Positions 57,180 to 64,000 of a stretch of 64,000 bases of DNA are shown here, piece by piece. The notes beneath the pieces were generated by a model. That model had not been told where the DNA came from. It ran no database searches and saw only the letters and a program-made list of their open reading frames with translations. The translations under genes and the position numbers were made by a program. The DNA comes from Penicillium oxalicum. Taxonomy: Eukaryota; Ascomycota; Eurotiomycetes; Eurotiales; Aspergillaceae. Position 1 is the first letter of the stretch. Each line of letters opens with the position of its first letter. The stretch spans positions 1,116,001 to 1,180,000 of the forward strand of contig NC_064651.1 in the NCBI RefSeq assembly GCF_001723175.1. The letters run 5' to 3'.

Positions 57180-58382
57180 AGGTTCAAAGTTTTTCAATGA
57201 GATCATTTCGTAAATACCCAATTGGTCTGTCCTCATGTTGCAAGACAAAAAGAGTCAGATTGTTTGAGAACTGATGATACAATGTTCTCACACCCATCGC
57301 AAGGGATCATTTCCAGGTCAGCCAGATGGTTCCTTCACTGGTCAAGGCGTTGCGGCGCACGCGGATGAAGGTTGTCTTCAAGGATAGCAAAATACAACCC
57401 TAAAATTAAACATCAAGCTTGCATGAATCCCCTGGTTTCCTCAATGAATTAGGTGTCGTGGGCACCTTTGAGCTCTCAATGAAAGGATTCTTCACAGCCA
57501 CCAGTGACAACTTCCATTGAGTAAGAGTTGTCTCGAATGTTTCGTGTACCCATACTGTGGATTACTCTGAGACATTTGTAATTGTCTTTTAGGTAGGTAG
57601 GTAGGCGGCTGATTGAAGCATGAGGATCCAAGACGCCTATCCTACCCAGGGCTGATGTTGGGCTTGAGTTTTTAAGCCTCTGCCCGTCCCTCGAGTAAAT
57701 GCCGCTATTTTATCCCTTTGCTATCTCTCGAATTGCCAGGGACTCAGACAGGCCTAGGATTTCCTGCCCATGAACATATACCTACCAGTTCGTTCTCCAT
57801 GGACCCTCTTGACATATTTCTCTAGGTAGGCAAGGCCTATTCATTCCATACACGTACCTATTTCCTGGAAGGATAGACGGACGAGCCCTGACGTGAGGAG
57901 TTGGACCTAGGTTACAACCTACAAGTTGGACGGGCGGGCGGCATAGTTATGGCAGAGACCAGAGGGCCACTGTGACCTACTAGGTACTTACGTATATATT
58001 GCACTCGGGGAACACCAGCGATCTACATGTATTCAAATGAAATCGCAGATCAAATCTGCCAACTCCACACATGAGATCCATGATCGAAGAGGAGAATAGG
58101 CTGAGTTATTTTATGGGTTTAGGCAACACTTTGTTATGTACGATCGAATAAATTTTTGTACACTGCCATTCCCTTCACCCCAGACTGGCCTCGAACTAGA
58201 CTCGTCGGCCTTCGCCCGGAGATAAGAGCGTGACGGAGAACTCCACCGCAGTTCAAGCCTGAGCACGTGACGTACAGTCACGGCCGGTGGAAGTGAAGCG
58301 GCAATTCCGCAAGCCGCATATTCTCTTGGCCCTTCCACCCCGACCCCCAGCTCTCCGATTTTCTGCTCCAGAAATCCTCGTC
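57180..58382. other. Spacer between SmB and MPC1
   Basis: No coding ORF or RNA gene is recognised. It contains an AGGT tetranucleotide repeat and several acctaggtagg-like words between 57590 and 57990, which look like diverged copies of the same short motif. Confidence 0.5.
57591..57605 (+). repeat. AGGT tetranucleotide repeat
   Basis: About four tandem copies of aggt. Related ctaggtagg and cctacc words recur over the next 400 bp. Confidence 0.75.
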
Positions 58383-59195
58383 ATGGCTGCTGCTATCAAG
58401 GCTATCAATGCGAAGATCCGCTCCAACAAGGTTCTGGACTATGTCTGCTCAACTCGTACGTCTTCCAGCAATCGGACCAGCCCCAACCTCTCATCCTTCC
58501 TGCGCAACTGTCCGGACCGAGATCGGCCTGCGGCAATGACTTTGTTGCCCTCTCCCCACCGGGCGACAGCATTTCGAGGCCAAGCGGAAGCTTTCCAGGG
58601 CTCAGGATGGCGTTTAAAACCATCGCGCCGATGTTCAAGGAATTGCCAGAATGTACAGAGTGACTAACAATTGCTGAATGCAGACTTCTGGGGCCCCGTC
58701 TCCAACTTTGGTATCCCTATTGCGGCTGTGATGGACACCCAAAAGGATCCTGAAATGTATGTCCTGCGGAGAATCTTCCTTTTGCATCGACCATACCCGT
58801 GATCTCCTCCGGGCAAGATGTTGAATGGTTTCATAAACTGACAGTTTTTATCTGCTAATTAGTATCTCCGGCGCCATGACCGCCGCGCTTGTCGTCTACG
58901 CTGCTACGTTCATGCGTTACTCCCTCGCCGTTACCCCCAAGAACTACCTCCTCTTCGCCTGCCACCTGACGAACTTTGGTGCTCAGACAACCCAGGGTTA
59001 CCGCTATCTCTCATACTGGAAGTACGTTGGATCCGCTGTCCGAGCAACCCAACCCTCGCTCATTCCCCAGATCAAAGCATCGCTTGAGTTCTTCTTAGCT
59101 AACGGATATTTTTTTCGTGCGTTCGTAGCTGGGGTGGACGGGAAGCCCAGCTCGCCGAAAAGGCTAAGCAGGGTGCCTTGGCCGCCGAGGCATAA
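58383..59195 (+). CDS. mpc1: Mitochondrial pyruvate carrier subunit 1 (MPC1)
   Basis: Four exons (58383-58455, 58684-58756, 58863-59021, 59129-59195) with GT-AG introns encode 123 residues. The family core is clear: HFWGPVSNFGIPIAAVMDT, then ISGAMTAALVVYAATFMRY, then LAVTPKNYLLFACHLTN and QTTQGYRYLSYWNWGGREA. Two or three membrane helices are expected. MPC1 pairs with MPC2/3 in the inner mitochondrial membrane to import pyruvate. Introns 1 to 3 each fall within a codon, and all splice joins rebuild conserved residues. The ATG at 58383 gives the usual short N-terminus. The last exon is small and ends in an Ala/Lys-rich tail. The cytosolic pyruvate carboxylase gene lies 9.6 kb upstream; the two enzymes compete for the same pool. 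Confidence 0.95.
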
Positions 59196-59835
59196 AAAAG
59201 CTTCCTGGAAAAGTAGTCTCGTCCTGGGAAATGTTTATATTCGCTCTCGTTTGTACCTCGCTACAGGGCATTGCATCTCTATATCCATTTTGTCTTTATT
59301 ATTTGGTGGTCCAATGATTGGTTCCAAAGTAAGATTAGTTGAAGTCAATTTGCAAGGGTATGAAAAGGGATAGAAAGTACAAACCAATTCCCGTTGGGCA
59401 TGTCAATCCCTCCCTCCTCGTTGTACATAGCGCGACGTTTGAATGCGATAGAAATCCCATTCGGGATTTATGGATAACTACAGTAGCAATCGAGGGGAGC
59501 ATAGTGAAGCCAGCAATCAATTCCACCCACCAGAGACCACAGCAAGTTGAGACAAGCTATTTATACAAAAAACGGGTTAATCGGAAACAAACAGGAATAC
59601 GAACAAATGTCAGGCTCTATTTACGAGACCCGTATACAAAACAGTAGCAGCCACAAGGTGAGACATCTATCGAAACGCGCGCGCTCGGAGAAAACACAAC
59701 AAAACGAGAAAGAACGACAAAGGAAAAAAAAACAAACACCACATCGCAACATGCTAGGGCAACGGATGGCCGTTGACATAGAGAACACAAACCATGAGTG
59801 ACAAGGATTCTCATGGCAATATCTATGCAGATATC
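59196..59835. other. Spacer between convergent MPC1 and AVT-type genes
   Basis: The shared 3' flank, A-rich at 59690-59740. No gene is seen. Confidence 0.5.
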
Positions 59836-62135
59836 TTACTTCGAATCGCAATATCCTGGACTCTGCGGTGCCTGGGCACCAAACCAGCTTTGGATGGTCA
59901 GACCGGTGGTGTAAATGCAACAATCACCCCGAGAACGGCAAGAGTGATATCGGCAATGGCCTGGCGTCTTGACCCAGCGCAGGCTCGGAGGTGAAGCAGG
60001 GGCTTTGATGAATTAGCTTTGACACAATGACAGTTCAGAAGGAGAAGTGAAACTTACTGGGTAGACGTAGATCAACGGCACACAAGCAAAGCTGCCGACC
60101 AGGCAACGAACTTGTCCAGATCAGCTGCACCACCCCAGGCAACGAAGGCGCAGACAAAGACCAGGAGAAAACGGAAGGCGTTCTTCTTCCACTTGATGTA
60201 TGGGTTGTACTTGCCACTCCGAGTGAATAGCTCATTCTCTAAGATACGGATCGCAGGGAAGAGTTGCAACGGAGTGCTGAGCAAGATGGCGAGCGAGTAG
60301 AGGAGCTGAACCACGTTGACAAACTTGTCATCCTGAGGCAGATTGAGAAGAATGACGGTCTTAGTGGCAGATCCGTAGGCCGCGTAGCTCAGTGCACCCG
60401 CAGACAAAAAGATCAAAGTGATGATGACCATCACTCCAGCCAGAACACCGGGGAAGCGACCCGGCTGCTTCATGGACTCTTGAATTGGAATAATCAGACC
60501 AACACCTTCGTAGGTAAAAATGGCTGTACCGATGAACATTGACCAGGTAGCCGGGTTGAAGGCTTGAATATCAGAGACACCACCGTTGCTGATCAAAGTG
60601 CGGGCGTCGTAGTAGTAGATATACAGCAGCCCCAAAAGAATGAAAGCGTCCGCAATCAAGGCTGTAAATCCCAACTTGCCAATATCACGGATCAAGGAAA
60701 GTGGCAAGAAGATAACGAGCTGCAAGAGCACCAGGTACTTGATGTCGATGAAGGTCGCGCATTTGCTCACAGCGGAAACAAAGGCTTGAAGATTTTGTGA
60801 CACGAAGACAATGTAAGCCGACACGAAGCCCAACTGACTCAGCACAATGGAGCTGAGGATGATGCGTCTCATGTGTTTGCCATATAGAATTCCACCAATG
60901 TCACCAAAGGAGCCCTCGATCTTCATGCGCGAATTGACAAGGAGGATGAAGGCATAGTAGCTGAGAATAGAGACACCCAAAAGCACGAGCGAACTGAACA
61001 GCATACCACCGTTAAGGAAAGCACGTGGCAGGAAGAGAATTCCCGTTCCCAAAAGGACTTTAGCAGCATGACCGCACCAGTGGTGGTGGTGTTGCCAGGA
61101 GGAGCGCGCTGCTTGTGCTTGCGCTTCTTGCGGCCAGCACCTTCTCCTCTGAGAAGCGCTGTATCCTCACCAGACTCGCGGCCTTCCTCGTGCTCATCCC
61201 ATGCATCTGACGAGAAGTACTCATCGGGCCCGAGGACTTCGTCATCTTCCTCAACTTCTTCTCCGGCAAAGTGGCCATAGAGTGTCAAAAACTCCAAGAA
61301 GCTCGAGGTTGGCAGCTGAGGCGGCGCAGGCGCGGGTCCATTTGTCGATCCTCGCACACTCCCCCGATGCGGGCTTCCCGCTGTCCTCCGCAGAAAATCT
61401 CGTCTAAATCCTCCGGAACCTGAATTGTTGAAATTTTTCTGTTTCAGCCTCAGGGGTGGGTCTGCTGATGCTGAAGCTTTTGCTGCGGGCGAACCGGGAA
61501 GAATCAGCATCCTCAGCCCAACGGTAGACCTGGCGAGTGATATCACCGCCCTGCAGCTGAAGGCTAGAAAATTCCTCGTCGCCGTGGCTAGATGCAATCT
61601 CTGAACCAGTATCTCGGCCCTCCGCAGTATTCTGTGGAAGCACCAAGTGTCTTCGCACAACTTCTGGGTCCTCATAAGCGCCCGCCACAACAGAATCTGG
61701 GCCGTGGGGGTTCTCAGCATTGGTGTCAAAGGATCCGTACTGCGAGGCCACTGGCCGATTTTGAAATGAGGGAGGTATGGTCGGAGACGCGGTCATTCGA
61801 GGTGGTGTACCAAATCGAGGAGGCGAACGACCAAGGCTCGCCTGGAGCTGAGAGGCAATCATTGATTGCCCAGGGCCAGGAAGGGAGGCCATGTTGTCGA
61901 CAGCCTGAAGGTTGCGATCGACATTTGACGCGACGGTGCTAATAGGTCGACTCGCAGGCGGGCCTTGTCGCGAGGCCAACGAGGCAGCCAAAGAAGCCGA
62001 TGGCACAGGCGATGCCAAACGAGCTATAGATGCTTGCCTGCTCTCTGGCCCAGGAGAAGTCGATCGATATGATGAGGCTGGTATGGGCGATGATCGCTGT
62101 GGATTCAACGAAGAGCCCTCGCCATTCTCTGCCAT
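59836..62135 (-). CDS. AVT3/AVT4-type vacuolar amino-acid transporter, broken by four frame breaks
   Basis: The gene runs on the minus strand with two exons (62135-60058 and 60002-59836; a 55-nt GT-AG intron), about 748 residues if frames are followed. The long N-terminal cytosolic part (Ser/Pro-rich, about 350 residues) is followed by the amino-acid/auxin permease domain with about 11 membrane helices (GTGILFLPRAFLNGG, then FTYEGVGLIIPIQESMKQPG). It fits yeast Avt3/Avt4, which export amino acids from the vacuole. The reading frame changes four times: near 61434-61438 (A5 run on the coding strand, one extra base), 61051-61054 (T4, one missing), 60102-60103 (CC, one missing) and 59913-59915 (TTT, one missing). 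Conserved residues continue in the new frame after each break and no other stops occur. Sequencing errors at homopolymers are likely; recent pseudogenisation is the alternative. Confidence 0.85.
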
Positions 62136-62766
62136 TATGGAGATGAAGTTTGCGGGGTTCCCTCTCAAAACAAGCGATTATTGGGAGACGGGCAATCTCG
62201 GACGGAGCGGGCAAAGGCTTTTGTGGGAAGAACCTCGCTTGTGGAAATATGATTAGGAAACCACAAGTACGCGGCAGTCTTAACACAGGAGATTGAGACA
62301 ATAAGGCTAAAATGTATGCACAAGATGAGTAGGGGCTGTGTACTGCGGCTGATCGTCAAGAGCGTTAGGGCGCCAGGAGCGTTGCACTAGTCGGCGGCTC
62401 CGATGCGTGACCGCTTTGTCCACCTGATCCACTTCTGGGGATGTTTACTTTGTTTACACTGTTTGCTACTTTGACCCCTCACGTCATCGCCTGCTGCCCC
62501 CCATACTTTTCCAGATAACAAAATCTATCGGAGATAACGATTTGACACCAGCGGTGAACGCAATCAATGCTCCAGGAGTTGTGAACAGAACAGCACGCCC
62601 ATCTTTTACCGCCAGAATTGCTGATTTCATCTAAACTTCGCTCGCAGACTAAATTCGATTTTTAGCCTCCACCCGTGCTCATTGGCTCATCACGATTGGT
62701 CTTTCCGCAGCCCTGGGAGGCACCCTGAGTGCTTGTGCTTGTGCTTGACGTAGGAGAGACTCCGCC
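62136..62766. promoter_or_regulatory. Divergent promoter, AVT-type / VHC1-type transporter genes
   Basis: A 631-bp spacer between two divergent transporter genes, both likely vacuolar. No TATA box is obvious, and no coding ORF is supported. Confidence 0.5.
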
Positions 62767-64000
62767 ATGTCTCGCCGAGGCCCAAACTTCTCGACCCGCA
62801 CAGCTCAAGAAGATGTCGCGCGCCTTGACCCAAGCGAATCGGAGGCCGCTGCCCCCTCGGAGCGTGGCCGTTTGTTATCATGGCCACCGACGCTTTGGTC
62901 TCGGTCCCCAGGGACATCCACGGCGGAGCTGTCAAACGGCGCTGACAGGTCGATACCCTGGAATCCTTTGCAAAACATGTTCGAGTGGTGGAGCAAGAAA
63001 CCGACAGTTGAACGGGAGCAGCAGAATGATGGCGATGCCGGAAATGTCACGTTCAGTGGGCCCCTTCGAGATAATAGTGCAGATAGAAAGGATAAACCCG
63101 CACATCGGCATCGGTCGCCCGAGGAATCAAAGAAGCTTGGAACTTTCTCAGGAGTCTTCGTCCCAACCAGTTTGAATGTGCTTAGTATCCTCATGTTCCT
63201 CCGATTTGGCTTCATCTTAGGTCAAGCTGGGTTACTGGGCATGCTTGGTGATTTCTCCCTTATGTACAATCCAGGATTGCGGCCAGTATTGATAACGCTG
63301 ACTTCGTGAGGACAGGACTTCTGGTCATATCATATCTGATCAATTTGGTCACAACCATGTCTCTCTCAGCGATTGCAACAAATGGTACCGTGCGTGGCGG
63401 CGGCGCATACTACCTGATATCAAGATCTCTAGGTCCCGAGTTCGGAGGCTCGATTGGAGTGGTCTTCTACCTGGGACTTGTTTTCAACACCGGTATGAAT
63501 GCAGTTGGTCTCATTGACTGTTTCACGCAAAACTTTGGGACCCAGTCTGGCACACTCGGACATTTCCTGAAAGAGGGATTTTGGTGGCAATACCTCTGGG
63601 GAACCGTGGTCCTCGTTCTATGTACTGGTATTTGCCTGGCAGGCAGCTCTATCTTTGCCAGGGCTAGTAACGGACTTTTGGTCTTGCTGCTGATTGCTAC
63701 CTTCAGCATTCCGCTCTCTGCGGTGTTTCTGAAACCTTTCACTTCCCCTTTGGATCATATCGAATTCACGGGCCTCAGCTGGCGCACCCTTCAGGAGAAT
63801 CTAATGCCAAGATTTACTAAGGGCGCCGCTGGAAGTCAACTGAAAGGGCGAGAGAATTTTCAAGACTTGTTTGGGATTCTTTATCCTGCGACAGGGGGTA
63901 TCTTTGCGTAAGTGAGCATCGCGGTTTAGAATGCCCACTCGACATCGTGCAGTTACTAACTAGTTTCAGGGGAGCGAGTATGTCAGGAGACTTGAGAAAT
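62767..64000 (+). CDS. Cation-chloride cotransporter, VHC1-like (SLC12), 3'-truncated by window end
   Basis: Three exons are seen: 62767-63247, 63316-63907 and 63970 onward to the edge, with GT-AG introns of 68 and 62 nt; 368 codons lie in the window. The first 140 or so residues are a hydrophilic N-terminus. The SLC12/APC core then starts at KKLGTFSGVFVPTSLNVLSI, with NGTVRGGGAYYLISRSLGPE, FGGSIGVVFYLGL and GILYPATGGIFAGASMSGD, all hallmark sequences of cation-chloride cotransporters. Yeast Vhc1 is a vacuolar potassium-chloride cotransporter. The full protein should be over 1000 residues, so most of it lies beyond the window. The first intron acceptor (63315) was chosen because it restores the LLGMLG-LLVISYLINL join seen in relatives. 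Confidence 0.92.

Overview
This window is nuclear DNA of a filamentous ascomycete, most likely order Eurotiales (Aspergillus/Penicillium type). The basis is short GT-AG introns (about 50-130 nt) with fungal consensus ends, family content (DUF4470-MYND, DUF7137, DUF3425 bZIP, JEN-type carboxylate transporter, con-8-like protein, LysM effector, aegerolysin), C-ending codon bias in highly expressed genes, and single-gene transcription units. I recognise 23 protein-coding genes. I found no rRNA, convincing tRNA, CRISPR array or intact transposon.

Layout. 1-14.6 kb: the 3' part of a RAD26/CSB-type repair ATPase, then a convergent MYND-DUF4470 gene, a small secreted protein, a hypothetical gene, a DUF7137 membrane-anchored protein and two more hypotheticals. 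15.7-31 kb is looser and more accessory: two small cysteine-rich proteins, an NmrA-like reductase, a one-domain LysM effector, a DUF3425 bZIP factor, an aegerolysin, a TPMT-like methyltransferase and a JEN-family carboxylate transporter, separated by spacers of 0.2-2.9 kb. 31.8-37.3 kb: clathrin heavy chain. 37.3-45.1 kb: a 7.8-kb stretch without a convincing gene, rich in homopolymers and microsatellites. 45.1-48.8 kb: pyruvate carboxylase. 51.8-64 kb: housekeeping genes (con-8-like, ribosomal protein L11, SmB, mitochondrial pyruvate carrier 1, an AVT-type amino-acid transporter and the start of a VHC1-type cation-chloride cotransporter).

How genes relate. Three genes touch pyruvate or short carboxylates: the JEN-type importer, cytosolic pyruvate carboxylase and MPC1. 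They are tens of kb apart with separate promoters, so this is a shared theme, not a proven cluster. RPL11/SmB and AVT/VHC1 are divergent pairs sharing short promoters. The TPMT-like and JEN genes converge with only 37 bp between stop codons.

Most notable: the AVT-type transporter gene has four single-base frame breaks, all at homopolymer runs, while every other gene reads cleanly. This means either sequencing or assembly errors or very recent decay. Other points of interest are the micro-exons in SmB and clathrin, an ATG-only coding exon in RPL11, a 56-residue cysteine protein with a stop-free intron in phase with the reading frame, and the 7.8-kb desert. I did not find a clearly new multi-gene system.
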